Assembly (NCBI GenBank): GCA_907163375.1
Contig: CAJQUW010007073.1
Location: forward strand, 517,700 to 581,699
Reading direction: 5' to 3'
Source of the DNA: Prostheceraeus crozeri
Taxonomy: Eukaryota; Platyhelminthes; Polycladida; Euryleptidae
Length of the DNA stretch: 64,000 nucleotides
Below, in pieces: positions 44,073-51,849 of this stretch. How positions within the stretch are numbered: position 1 is the first letter of the stretch; the number at the start of each line of letters is the position of its first letter. The translations under genes were made by a program, and so were the position numbers. The notes below the pieces were generated by a model. The model saw nothing but the letters and a program-made list of their open reading frames with translations, ran no database searches and was not told where the DNA came from.

Positions 44073-44535
44073 TTATTTCAAATCATGATAGAACTTACAA
44101 ATCATTTTTTCATTAGAGGATGGATTACATGAAAAGTTTTGAATAACAGATGCAAATCGAGATACATGTAAACGTTTTAAGATGAAGTACAGTACAAAAG
44201 CACCACACGTTGATGAAAGTGGATGTTGTAGTATGCGTTCATTTCGCTGATATTGACGCGTATGTTTTCTCAACCACTGCTGTGTTGGTATATTTGGAGG
44301 TTGAGCAAGAGAGTCAAATAGTTCACCACGTCGGTCTTCTCCAATAAAGATCGCTTTCCAATGCTCACCGCCTAAATTCTGTGAATGAGTGTTTTAGCAC
44401 AATAAAGATGGGATAGTGATTTACTGCAGGTGGTAAGGTATCGAGTGAATAGACATTATCGAAAGCTTTCAACGTCGCTTCGTCTGCATTACGCTGCACT
44501 TTAGTCTTAATATCGTCAGCAGTCAACCAACTCAT
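44073..44535 (-). pseudogene. Adenain/Ulp1-like cysteine protease, frame-broken
   Basis: Starts at ATG 44535 in a TAATG overlap with the capsid gene's stop. Frame 1 reads MSWLTADDIKTKV and PPAVNHYPIFIV, the N-terminal profile of Polinton/adenovirus-type proteases. Frame 2, offset by one, continues with GGEHWKAIFIGEDRRGELFD (catalytic His in GEHW) and ends with HPLSSTCGAFVLYFI (catalytic Cys in STCG). The break is near 44385-44395, next to GTGCTAAAAC; the family order fits if four bases there are extra. With the reading as it stands the enzyme is lost. The protease would process minor capsid precursors during maturation. Confidence 0.75.
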
Positions 44536-45812
44536 TAACGATTATACTGAAGAATCACGTCACGATACTTTGTAATTTCAATATTTGAATCGAAGACTGC
44601 ATAAATTAATACATTGATCGTCTCAGGTAGTGTTCTTTTGAACGTCAAATCCAAACGAATATTATGAGGCACGTTCGCTTGACGATAGGGTGCACTAATA
44701 TCGCTGTCAGCAGTCAAATCAAATGCATAAATAGTATATCCACTCTTAAACTCTTTCATAGTAAGTCCGTTGGTGTCATCCGTATCGTAAAAGCCAAAGA
44801 CATCCATAAAATCAACATAACTGCGCATAAATTGATCCGAAGCAAAATCTGGTTTGTAGGGTGGACCAGGATGACTGACACCATTTACACGTAAAGCAAT
44901 TTCACTTAACTGATTGTGTTTAAAATTGAAAGGATTCTTCTTTATATTACCATTAAATGCATTATTTTCAACCATTGCCACCATGAGGAGCTTCGGTGCT
45001 TCCGATGGAAAGAGGCCATCTTTCATGAAACTCTTTTGATCTTTCGGAATTGTAAAGGTGAGAAGCTTTGTATGCTGAACGGGGTAAATGGCATTTTGGC
45101 GGTTAAGGCCTTCAGCATGCCCTCTAATGACACTTGGATTCGGTACTACTCGACGAATGTAAAGTGCAATATCTTCCACATGAATTCTAAAATTGTCAAC
45201 TTTAGCAAATGCATTCAGCGCAAATTCAGGCTTATTCAATGTCAGCTTGAGTCGCATGCTGGTATTACACAGTAAAAACTTTGACTGTCTAAAGAAGTCT
45301 AAATTCAGCGGACCATATAGTTGACATACTTTACTATCTTTAATCATAGCAGATCGCTTTACAAAGCCACTGTTTGTTTCAACATCAAATTTTCCTGCTT
45401 CATCTCTATACCATCCCATGGCTTCCATATGACTTTTTTGTGCTGCTGGATGAAACTGTGATACATGATTGAAATATGATTTATAGGGATAATCGCTTTG
45501 ACCACCTTCCACCTGCTGCTCTCCAATCGTTAGAGAAACATCGCGAAGTAATGTAGTCAATGGTAAATTGTTCAGTCCAACTTTATGTGCATCGTCAATA
45601 GCAGTTCCATCTGCTTGCTGAATTCTAAACCTCAAATCAAGCATCGCATAACTCAAATCTATGTAGTCATCACTACCACCAGGAATAACAAATTCAATGG
45701 GGCCAGCATTCTCAGCTGTTCGAGGATGATAATCTACAATACTTGAACTAAGAATATCTGTCTGTATTGCTTGTTGATCAAACAAACAAAAACCGGAAGT
45801 TTTACACTCCAT
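44535..45812 (-). CDS. Major capsid protein (hexon-like, double jelly-roll type)
   Basis: 425 residues from ATG 45812, intact. The sequence matches the Polinton capsid family that invertebrate genome annotations often call F54H12.2-like: VIPGGSDDYIDLSYAMLDLR, LTTLLRDVSLTIGEQQV, SKFLLCNTSMRLKLTLNK, VAMVENNAFNGNIKKNPFNF and the C-terminal YTIYAFDLTADSD and NVLIYAVFDSNIEI. Polinton capsid proteins are predicted to fold as double jelly rolls like adenovirus hexon and to form the icosahedral shell. The gene sits between the pVI-like gene (2-bp gap) and the protease (TAATG overlap), the usual virion gene neighbourhood. Confidence 0.92.
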   Translation of the reverse strand: MECKTSGFCLFDQQAIQTDILSSSIVDYHPRTAENAGPIEFVIPGGSDDYIDLSYAMLDLRFRIQQADGTAIDDAHKVGLNNLPLTTLLRDVSLTIGEQQVEGGQSDYPYKSYFNHVSQFHPAAQKSHMEAMGWYRDEAGKFDVETNSGFVKRSAMIKDSKVCQLYGPLNLDFFRQSKFLLCNTSMRLKLTLNKPEFALNAFAKVDNFRIHVEDIALYIRRVVPNPSVIRGHAEGLNRQNAIYPVQHTKLLTFTIPKDQKSFMKDGLFPSEAPKLLMVAMVENNAFNGNIKKNPFNFKHNQLSEIALRVNGVSHPGPPYKPDFASDQFMRSYVDFMDVFGFYDTDDTNGLTMKEFKSGYTIYAFDLTADSDISAPYRQANVPHNIRLDLTFKRTLPETINVLIYAVFDSNIEITKYRDVILQYNR

Positions 45813-45814
45813 GA

Positions 45815-46040
45815 TTAGAAGTTATAGCAGCGTCGTCGTTTAGCGCCTGATGAATGATTAGAGCCTCTACGACGTTTGCGTGAATGCCTTTTGACTGAAG
45901 ATCGCACCTTACCAGCTCCGCGATGTTTCCTCCTTCCTTTATTCATTCGTTTAGGTGATTTCTTTCCTTGAGTAACACCAGCAAAGGTCTGCTTCAATGT
46001 TTTTAAACCGCGTTCCTTCCACGATTCAACAAACTGCTCT
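45815..46040 (-). pseudogene. Basic C-terminal part of the pVI-like minor virion protein, out of frame
   Basis: A highly basic frame (RKHRGAGKVRSSVKRHSRKRRR, ending GAKRRRCYNF) with no ATG at its start. Read upstream it stays open to about 46040, giving FVESWKERGLKTLKQ, which fits the middle of pVI/pX-like Polinton proteins. It therefore looks like the C-terminal half of the gene at 46003-46269, displaced by one base. If separate, it would be an arginine-rich core protein lacking a normal start. Confidence 0.55.
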
Positions 46041-46269
46041 TAAAACTTCTACCTCTGGAAAGATCACTAGCAACATCACCAGCAAAGCCAACGGCATTAC
46101 TTAAAACATTTCGTTTTAAAGATCTACCGACATTGGATATGAGAGGTGCTACAACAGATTTCAGTGCACCAAGTATGCTACCTCCACGTTGGCGGCGAGC
46201 GCCCATGTAAATTTGTCCTCCACCACTTACATAGGAGGGTCGTGAATAAAATGAGGCAGTTGGATTCAT
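46003..46269 (-). CDS. pVI/pX-like minor virion protein, N-terminal part
   Basis: 88 codons from ATG 46269. It has the conserved Polinton layout: an aromatic, glycine-rich start (YVSGGGQIYMGARRQRGGS), then an amphipathic helix LGALKSVVAPLISNVGRSLK, then ASDLSRGRSF. GARRQRGG resembles a site for the adenain-type protease, and the helix resembles membrane-active minor capsid peptides. The expected basic tail is found in the adjacent frame (45815-46040). A frame change between about 46005 and 46040 probably truncates it. Confidence 0.65.
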   Translation of the reverse strand: MNPTASFYSRPSYVSGGGQIYMGARRQRGGSILGALKSVVAPLISNVGRSLKRNVLSNAVGFAGDVASDLSRGRSFKSSLLNRGRNAV

Positions 46270-46310
46270 AGCTCAAACCCTAAACATTGTTAGTTACAAC
46301 TTTGCATGAA

Positions 46311-47399
46311 TCACTGTCGATCACTTAGATGAAAGATGTCGGCAGGACGCATCCAAGAGTTCATACTTGAAGGATAACCAGTCCATTTAACAAGACACCA
46401 TTCTTCACCTTGCCGTTTTTTACATCGAATGATTTTCTCTACCAAATATGTTTCACTTTCAGTGACTACCTCAATCTCATCGCGGTAAAAGCTACCCTCA
46501 ATTTCTTCATTATCGTAATCTTTCAACTTGTAGGTGGTCGGAGAGTCTTTTTGATTAATCCTTGATACTGTAAATACCTCCTCTGTCCAATTCGGAAGGT
46601 ACCCTTTAGCAAAAACACTTTTCACTTTTGAGATACGAACTTTATCGCCAATTTTCACATCAATTTTCACATGAGTGCGTTTACGTTGGAATGATTCGCG
46701 CACTTTATCTACATTGTCAGCATTTACATCTACTGGTCTGAGTCCAATAGAGCGATGGATAGAGTGATTGTAGGCATGGAGTGTATCTTGTAGAACCTTT
46801 GTCCAATTTTGTGTCAAGTTGGCAGTAAAATGTCGCCACAAGCGATTTTTTAATGTGCGATTAAAACGTTCAACGAGTGCAGCTTTATAAGCACTGTTTA
46901 CACTAAACAACTCAATGTCATGCCTCTCAAATAATCTTCTCACATGCTGATTTTCAAACTCTTTTCCTTGATCACTCTGAATTCTTTTTGGAATCCGACC
47001 TTCTCGAAAAATTGTTTGGAATGCTTTTGCTACTCCTTTCCCTTCTTTAGTTTTTAAAGGTTGAGCCCACGCATAACGCGAGAAAATATCAATGACGGTT
47101 AAAATAAAATTATTACCCGAGTTATGTTTTGAAATGGAGGCGACATCGCACAAATCTGCTTGCCACTGTTCATCGATGTCATGAACAATATAATGGCGGG
47201 TGCGGTACTTCTTTTTCGCTTGTTTGTGGAGTGTATAGGTAGCCTGACCCTTTAACCATCGTTTCACTTGTGATTGTGGAAGACCACTCGCTTTTGATAA
47301 TTTCTTGATAGATGCAAATCCTGCCGGATGTTTTACATCATAATAGATTGACTTCAAACGTTCAGTCGATGACGACTGACTCTTTTTCCTCCTTCTCAT
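46311..47399 (-). CDS. Polinton integrase (retroviral type) with chromodomain
   Basis: 362 residues from ATG 47399 (the frame opens further upstream but overlaps a Cys-rich gene). An N-terminal helix-turn-helix region (ASIKKLSKASGLPQSQVKRW) precedes the RNase H-like core with the D-D-E triad: QWQADLCDV, RIQSDQGKEF and ALVERFNRTLKNRLWRHF. A basic linker with IGDKVRIS follows, then a C-terminal chromodomain, YLVEKIIRCKKRQGEEW and LVKWTGYPSSMNSW. It would integrate linear element DNA with 6-bp staggered cuts, as the TCCGTA duplication shows was once done. The chromodomain may bias integration. No break is seen. Confidence 0.95.
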   Translation of the reverse strand: MRRRKKSQSSSTERLKSIYYDVKHPAGFASIKKLSKASGLPQSQVKRWLKGQATYTLHKQAKKKYRTRHYIVHDIDEQWQADLCDVASISKHNSGNNFILTVIDIFSRYAWAQPLKTKEGKGVAKAFQTIFREGRIPKRIQSDQGKEFENQHVRRLFERHDIELFSVNSAYKAALVERFNRTLKNRLWRHFTANLTQNWTKVLQDTLHAYNHSIHRSIGLRPVDVNADNVDKVRESFQRKRTHVKIDVKIGDKVRISKVKSVFAKGYLPNWTEEVFTVSRINQKDSPTTYKLKDYDNEEIEGSFYRDEIEVVTESETYLVEKIIRCKKRQGEEWCLVKWTGYPSSMNSWMRPADIFHLSDRQ

Positions 47400-47577
47400 C
47401 TTTTTGTTTTCTTGCCTTTCTACATTTACAACAACTACAGCATTTAGCTTTAGCGATTTTGCGATCGTGTTCACATTGCTTAGGGGTTTCATTATGAGAG
47501 CTGGCGCAGCAAGTGCAAGTGACAACGACATTCACCTCTGGCGGCTCATTACATGGCAAGCAACACATCTGCTTCAT
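47362..47577 (-). CDS. Small Cys-rich, probably zinc-binding protein
   Basis: 71 residues from ATG 47577, two bases after the stop of the basic gene upstream; the 3' end overlaps the integrase start by 38 bp. Cysteines come in pairs typical of metal binding: MCCLPCNEP, TCTCCASSHNETPKQCEHD and KCCSCCKCRKARK, followed by a KDEKEEKE tail. No known family. Tight spacing and cysteine pattern argue that it is real; its role is unknown. Confidence 0.5.
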   Translation of the reverse strand: MKQMCCLPCNEPPEVNVVVTCTCCASSHNETPKQCEHDRKIAKAKCCSCCKCRKARKQKDEKEEKESVVID

Positions 47578-47578
47578 A

Positions 47579-47740
47579 TTAATAGTCTGAGAACATGTAT
47601 TTCCTGGGAGGAGCTGTTTTACGTTTTCCTTTTACCAGTTTTAGTGGCGATGTAGATCTACGTCGAGTTCTTCCTCTTGTTTGCTTAGTGAGTGTGGGAG
47701 GGGATGTAGCAGGTGACGACTTAAACCAATTTGTTGGCAT
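47579..47740 (-). CDS. Small basic protein, 53 residues
   Basis: From ATG 47740 (overlapping the end of the gene upstream) to TAA 47579. It is proline/threonine- and arginine-rich: MPTNWFKSSPATSPP, QTRGRTRRRSTS and KGKRKTAPPRKYMF. Such peptides serve as DNA-condensing core proteins in adenoviruses; that role is inferred only from composition and neighbourhood. Confidence 0.45.
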   Translation of the reverse strand: MPTNWFKSSPATSPPTLTKQTRGRTRRRSTSPLKLVKGKRKTAPPRKYMFSDY

Positions 47741-47972
47741 TTTTCATCGTCTGAAGCGCTGAAAGCATTGGAGCAGTAGCCACTGTTGAATCAAGTTCTT
47801 TCAATGTCTCATTATTCAAAGCAAATTTTGGTACATTATGCTTTTTCAATAGTTTAAGAAAGTATGACCAACCAGGTGGAACATAGCCCTGACGGCGCTT
47901 TCTACGTGTCGCATACTGAATCAAGTCTTCATAACGTGAAGCATCAATCACTTTTTTTTCATCTGTTATGAT
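47721..47972 (-). CDS. Unknown small virion-block protein with unclear start
   Basis: The frame contains SRYEDLIQYATRRKRRQGYVPPGWSYFLKLLKKHNV in two easily read parts and ends KNANKLV. There is no in-frame ATG at its beginning. An ATG lies just upstream (about 47969), before a run of eight A, but is out of phase by the length of that run. Either the run is mis-sized or the protein starts at a non-ATG codon. No known family. Confidence 0.45.
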   Translation of the reverse strand: MITDEKKVIDASRYEDLIQYATRRKRRQGYVPPGWSYFLKLLKKHNVPKFALNNETLKELDSTVATAPMLSALQTMKNANKLV

Positions 47973-48009
47973 TTCTCATCTATCATTTACATTGTGTTGG
48001 GGCTAAATA

Positions 48010-48296
48010 CTATTGAAAATAGATATGGCTTGTGCGCGAGATGCTAAAGGTGTAGCTGTCGCGTGAATTAATCGACGTATCAGAGTCACGCATCTTATTC
48101 TTCAAGTTTTTCAATTGCTCAACAGTTTCCGATTGTAATAATACAGCACGATGTGGATCTTTCATGTGAACATTTTGCTGATAATCTATTTCTTTCCTAT
48201 ACATTTGATTTGCAAGAGGTTGCTTTACTTGCTGCATGGCAGTCAATTGTACATATTCATCCTAGGAATAACAATCATGCGAGAATAAGAACTCAT
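48010..48296 (-). pseudogene. Small conserved Polinton protein, broken after 12 codons
   Basis: Begins with an ATGA overlap of the ATPase stop (ATG 48296) and reads MSSYSRMIVIPR, a start I associate with a small Maverick protein. The continuation EYVQLTAMQQVKQPLANQMY lies one base out of frame and runs to 48010. The break is near 48260 at CCTAGGATG. Function unknown. Confidence 0.5.
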
Positions 48297-48910
48297 AGTT
48301 TGTAGATAATCATGGGAGTTTTCAAAATATCACTTCGAAATCTAAATTCTTCCGGACACTCTTGCGTAAAGTCAATGAATAAGTAACCGTATGGTTTATC
48401 AGTAGCTGCTTGAAAAATTTCAATTAAGGCTTTTGATCCTCTGGGTGCAACTTGTCGCGCTAAAATTTCAAATTGACTTTTATCTCGCGGATTCTTGAAA
48501 ATAGCATAATAGTGTGTATTCAGGTTTCGTGTACGAGCTTCTTTTCCATCAGGAAACAAATTTTGTGTAATATAGATGATAAAACACCTTTTATTGTGTG
48601 CTGCGCGAGTGAACATATCTGTAACATCTTTTGAATTCTTACTTTCTTTTAATAAATCATCCAATACAACAACATCATTAGACTGAAGTTTATCCACTGG
48701 AATAATTCCTTCATGTCGAATAAAGTTGCGACTTTGCAATTCCTGAAACAGCGACGGTTGATAAATACCATAACACCAAATCACTCGATTGATAGGTTCC
48801 TTAAACAACTCCCTTCTTTTAACCAATAAATTCAGCGTGAAAACAGTTTTACCTGCATGAGATGGACCTGATACAGTCAGAACTTTATCACATTGAAGTC
48901 TGAAATCCAT
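48293..48910 (-). CDS. FtsK/HerA-type genome packaging ATPase
   Basis: About 205 residues from ATG 48910 (the frame is open to 48958). Walker A is VSGPSHAGKTVFTLN (GxxxxGKT), Walker B is DVVVLDDLLKES, and IIYITQNLF provides the polar sensor residue. The size matches the A32-like packaging ATPases of Polintons and adintoviruses, which would drive DNA into the capsid. No break is visible. It follows the pX-like gene closely and overlaps the next gene by ATGA. Confidence 0.92.
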   Translation of the reverse strand: MDFRLQCDKVLTVSGPSHAGKTVFTLNLLVKRRELFKEPINRVIWCYGIYQPSLFQELQSRNFIRHEGIIPVDKLQSNDVVVLDDLLKESKNSKDVTDMFTRAAHNKRCFIIYITQNLFPDGKEARTRNLNTHYYAIFKNPRDKSQFEILARQVAPRGSKALIEIFQAATDKPYGYLFIDFTQECPEEFRFRSDILKTPMIIYKL

Positions 48911-48941
48911 TTTATTACTTTGAGACTCAACATTTGCATAA

Positions 48942-49297
48942 TTAACGCTTAGAGCCAAAGATATTACCCAATAGGTTGCCCACGGCAGGAGCTATCATTG
49001 GAAGTATTGCTGAAAGGAAACCGCCCTTTTGTGTTAGAGTTTTCCTCTTTCTTTGAAGGGCGACTTTAGGATTGGAGATGAAACGCAATTTCGTAGCATA
49101 TCGCTTAAGTAACTTTCGTTGTTTTGGCGCTAATTTCTTCGTCCTCAACTTCCTCACATGAGAAATAATTTCACAAATGAATTTATCGTTAGCATGTCGT
49201 ATAGCATTGTATCGCTGATTTGCTTTCATTCGTCGGAGAGCTTGAATGGCTGAAGAAAACTTTTGACTTTTACGTTCGTCATTTTACGTTTCGCCAT
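48942..49297 (-). pseudogene. pX-like virion protein with hydrophobic C-terminus, N-terminal frame break
   Basis: The main frame (ATG 49229 to 48942) has ANDKFICEIISHVRKLR and the C-terminus GGFLSAILPMIAPAVGNLLG, a membrane-active-looking helix typical of the adintovirus pX-like protein. Upstream the same frame stays open with KSQKFSSAIQALRRMKANQ, which fits the family, but the expected ATG (49297, MAKRK) is one base out of frame, with the break near 49270-49285. If translation starts at 49229, a shortened 95-residue protein could still be made. Confidence 0.65.
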
Positions 49298-49348
49298 TTT
49301 CCGTGTTAGTCTTTGCTAAAACCTATCTTTACCACATTTGCATAGGTA

Positions 49349-49672
49349 CTAACTATTGCGACATAAGTGACACTCGAAATGAGCAATATCACAGTGGTTA
49401 CATTGGCAAAGTTGAATGCAATTACGTATGAAACAGCGTTGACAAAAAGCATGCTTACATCTCTTGAAGATGCGCTTTTCATTTCCATCCTTTCGCTTAC
49501 ATACATCGCAACACATAGTTTCACCGTTACTGATGTCTATAGCAAGTCTTTTTGAAGATATGAATTTGCTAGCCTTTTCTAAATAATAGACGCATGTACA
49601 GAAGGAATATACTTCGAGAGTGAGCAGACATAGCTCGAAAACCAGTTGTGCTACAATCAAGTACCACTGCAT
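49349..49672 (-). CDS. Membrane-anchored RING-type protein
   Basis: 107 residues from ATG 49672. Residues 3-30 form a hydrophobic segment (YLIVAQLVFELCLLTL), likely a membrane anchor. The C-terminal half is a Cys/His cluster: CCDVCKRKDG, FKRCKHAFCQRCFIRNC, QCNHCDIAHFECHLC, a RING or RING-IBR-like arrangement with C-x-H-x2-C-x2-C. RING proteins usually act as ubiquitin ligases; animal DNA viruses use them against host factors, but the target here is unknown. It starts 3 bases after the preceding gene's stop. Confidence 0.6.
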   Translation of the reverse strand: MQWYLIVAQLVFELCLLTLEVYSFCTCVYYLEKASKFISSKRLAIDISNGETMCCDVCKRKDGNEKRIFKRCKHAFCQRCFIRNCIQLCQCNHCDIAHFECHLCRNS

Positions 49673-49674
49673 TT

Positions 49675-50036
49675 TCAATTTTTCTTTATGGAAAGTTGAA
49701 TGTGAATATCTGAAATCGCTTCAATCACTAGACTGCTACCATGATGGTTAAATGCGTTAAGACGTTCAGCAATTTTTATCATATGTCTTTTAAAAAATTC
49801 TTCGGGGTGATCTACCACTTCCATTGAATAAGAAGCAAAAAATGGAAAGAGCGACTTTCCACCTCTTCCTTTCCAAAATGACTAAACTTAATTTTCGCAA
49901 CTAATCGCGCCATGATAATGCTATCAGAGAATGTATTCATTAACTCTAGAAATAGAGTGCTAGCATCATCAACCACTGCTTCGATGTCGGTCTCATCTTT
50001 ATGAAATTTTATCACATAATCTTGAACAGCTCCTTT
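49675..50036 (-). pseudogene. Conserved Polinton protein with a frame switch at a T6 run
   Basis: The first frame reads KDETDIEAVVDDASTLFLEL and ARLVAKIKFSHFGKEEVE and ends soon after 49836. The next frame (-1 sense) carries EVVDHPEEFFKRHMIKIAER and SSLVIEAISDIHIQL to the stop at 49675. Both parts match, in order, an uncharacterised Maverick protein. The switch falls on T TTT TTG (minus strand, 49842-49836), which has the form of a slippery heptamer. No ATG opens the first part; it is open from 50036. Either decay, an assembly indel, or programmed -1 frameshifting. Confidence 0.55.
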
Positions 50037-50720
50037 TTAACTTTGCCTATGAAAACGTAATGTTCCGCAGTCGTTTGAGAAAGACATGATCGCCCTTTAT
50101 CTAACCCATCCATTGCATGAAAACAACAACTCTTCTCATAGTAACATTTATTGAATAACGGTAACAAGCATGCATTATAAATCAATGGTTTGAAAGAGAT
50201 AAAATAGATACAGCTGGTAACTATCATACAGCGAGCAATGATAACCATACAGGACTTTGGCAGTGTTGAGGTAAGGAGGAAAGAAGCATTGGTTATGAAC
50301 GTAGCTACTACAACGAACAGACAAAATAGGAACACACAAATCCTTAAAACGTTTCGTGACTTCATGATAATGTTGATTCACTCTACTATCCCAAGGCGGG
50401 AGCAAAATATCATCAATGATTAGATTGGGAAATACTTTCCTCTCCTTACCAGGATTATTACAAAAGATGCGTATAACATTGAAAGCAGCTAACCATCGTT
50501 TAAAGTCAATAAGAAGAGCACTTTCACAAGAAAAGCCATAGTCTTGCAAATATTTCAGATTAAGTCCATGAATGTGTTTTCTCGCCCATTGATCAACATT
50601 GGGATCGCAGTTGGCATGTTGATGATAGACACTAACAATCTGATATGTCCAATTGTTCATAGCAATAGCACTGAGCTCCTGTACAGGTTCACCCTCACAA
50701 TCCATAAAAATGATGATAGA
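50012..50720 (-). pseudogene. Possible DnaQ-like exonuclease protein, in two frames
   Basis: The first frame (ATG 50705; open to an acceptor-like TTTTAG/GC at 50724) begins IIIFMDCEGEPVQELSAIAM, a strand followed by D-x-E as in exonuclease motif I, and continues with HIHGLNLKYL and LIDFKRWL. The C-terminal part of the family (KPLIYNACLLPLFNKC, KSCCFHAMDGLDKGRSC) lies in another frame, ending at 50012. The two frames overlap by 190 bp, so either a short intron or a frameshift links them. Nuclease activity is inferred only from the first motif and the late His-Asp context. Confidence 0.45.
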
Positions 50721-50756
50721 AGCCTAAAACGGAAATTACACATCTAAGGAAGCGTT

Positions 50757-51263
50757 CTATAACATATTACAAAATGAAGAATTACATCGATGCTTTTCAC
50801 GACAAAATACACAAATGATATGATGGCAACGAAGAAGTAAAATGTATCTAATAAGACCACGTCTACGACACTCAAAGCACATAAGCGAATTGTCATAGGG
50901 TAGAGTTAGGAAAGGGTAGTAATTCTCCTTCTTTGATTTGCGTTTTGATGTAGCATTCTTCTCCGACTTGCGCTTCGTACCACTGCTGTTAAGGATTTGA
51001 TCAATTATGTCGTCCACGTTGGGTGGTTTTGGAATATATAGGATGGATTCCATATGCATGGAGAGAGAGGCTATTTTATTATCCTTGTGTCGACCATAAT
51101 ATAGCCCATTCACTTTGAAAAGGATATCCCAAGTACCTTCTCCGAGCTCATCACATCTGATGGCTATTGATTGATCTCCCTCCTTCTTATAGTAAGTACA
51201 CCAATGTGATACCGGTAGGCAAATGTGATTACCATCCCAAATCTTTCTATAGGAGTATCCTTG
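50757..51263 (-). CDS. RING-type protein, possibly continuous with the upstream spliced gene
   Basis: Open from 51263 without an ATG. Visible parts: GNHICLPVSHWCTYYKK, GEGTWDILFKVNGLYYGRH, a lysine-rich stretch and the C-terminal Cys/His cluster CFECRRRGLIRYILLLRCHH followed by IICVFCREKH, a RING-like C-x2-C, C-x-H-x2-C-x2-C. It overlaps the end of the ORF at 51164-51619 by about 100 bp in the -1 phase, so the two may be one gene broken or recoded. The first in-frame ATG is deep in the frame, arguing against independent translation. Confidence 0.5.
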   Translation of the reverse strand, partial: QGYSYRKIWDGNHICLPVSHWCTYYKKEGDQSIAIRCDELGEGTWDILFKVNGLYYGRHKDNKIASLSMHMESILYIPKPPNVDDIIDQILNSSGTKRKSEKNATSKRKSKKENYYPFLTLPYDNSLMCFECRRRGLIRYILLLRCHHIICVFCREKHRCNSSFCNML

Positions 51264-51690
51264 TCATCTCTAGCCTTCCACTCTTGAGCAAGAGGAGTAG
51301 GAATGTCCATATTTAATGTCACATACTCCTCAATAATATCAAGTTGGTGGCGAATGTACGGACTCACGGGGATCAGTATGTAGTCCCCATACTGATTGCG
51401 CATTATCTTGACATCCGTGGAAGGGAGCATTCCCGTTTGGAGTACTACGCTATGATCGTCATAACGCAAGACTTGTTTAAATTTACGCTGTAGCGGTGTA
51501 GGATTATGTACCTTGGTTGTTTCTTCCACTGGCCTCAGTTGTAGATGATCTGACCGTAGCGAACCTTGTAACGTTTGACCGCCATTTTGTCCTACTAGTG
51601 CAGCAGATGGAGTAGATGCCTGAAAATGAAAAAAGATTGTATTAAGTTTACGTTCAAGGGAGGAGAGGGAGGAAAGTAGCGACTTACCAT
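51164..51690 (-). CDS. Spliced early protein, split start codon (right arm)
   Basis: Exon 1 contributes just ATG (51690-51688), followed at once by GTAAGT; exon 2 starts at 51619 after TTTTCAG and opens with A-S-T-P-S. The predicted protein has about 153 residues; recognisable parts include HNPTPLQRKFKQVLRYDDHS and GDYILIPVSPYIRHQL. No known family. The 68-bp intron and start arrangement copy that of the zinc-finger gene at 35516. It is the first gene downstream of the right-hand TATA-Inr promoter. It may extend into the RING frame at 50757-51263. Confidence 0.6.
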
Positions 51691-51761
51691 TTTAGTTGGA
51701 TAATAGAATAGGGAACTAGAGAGAGAAAATGTGCGTCCGTCACTCGTATGATTCAACGATG

Positions 51762-51836
51762 GAATGATTCTCACTGTGGAAGGCTCGCTATTTATACAGA
51801 AATGCTTGATTCTCATTGGATGATGATCCTCATTGG
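51762..51836 (-). promoter_or_regulatory. TATA-Inr promoter inside right ITR, with CCAAT boxes
   Basis: Minus strand: two CCAAT boxes (51836-51832 and 51819-51815), TATAAATA at 51796-51789 and an initiator TCATTC at 51767-51762 whose A lies 31 bp from the first T of the TATA box. The start codon of the spliced gene follows about 75 nt downstream. The spacing and initiator are identical to the left promoter, although the surrounding sequence is not an inverted copy. Confidence 0.75.
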
Positions 51837-51849
51837 ACAATAACATCAA

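Noticed and set aside
49306-49524. 72-codon minus-strand frame
   Set aside because: It is an alternative-frame shadow of the membrane-anchored RING gene.
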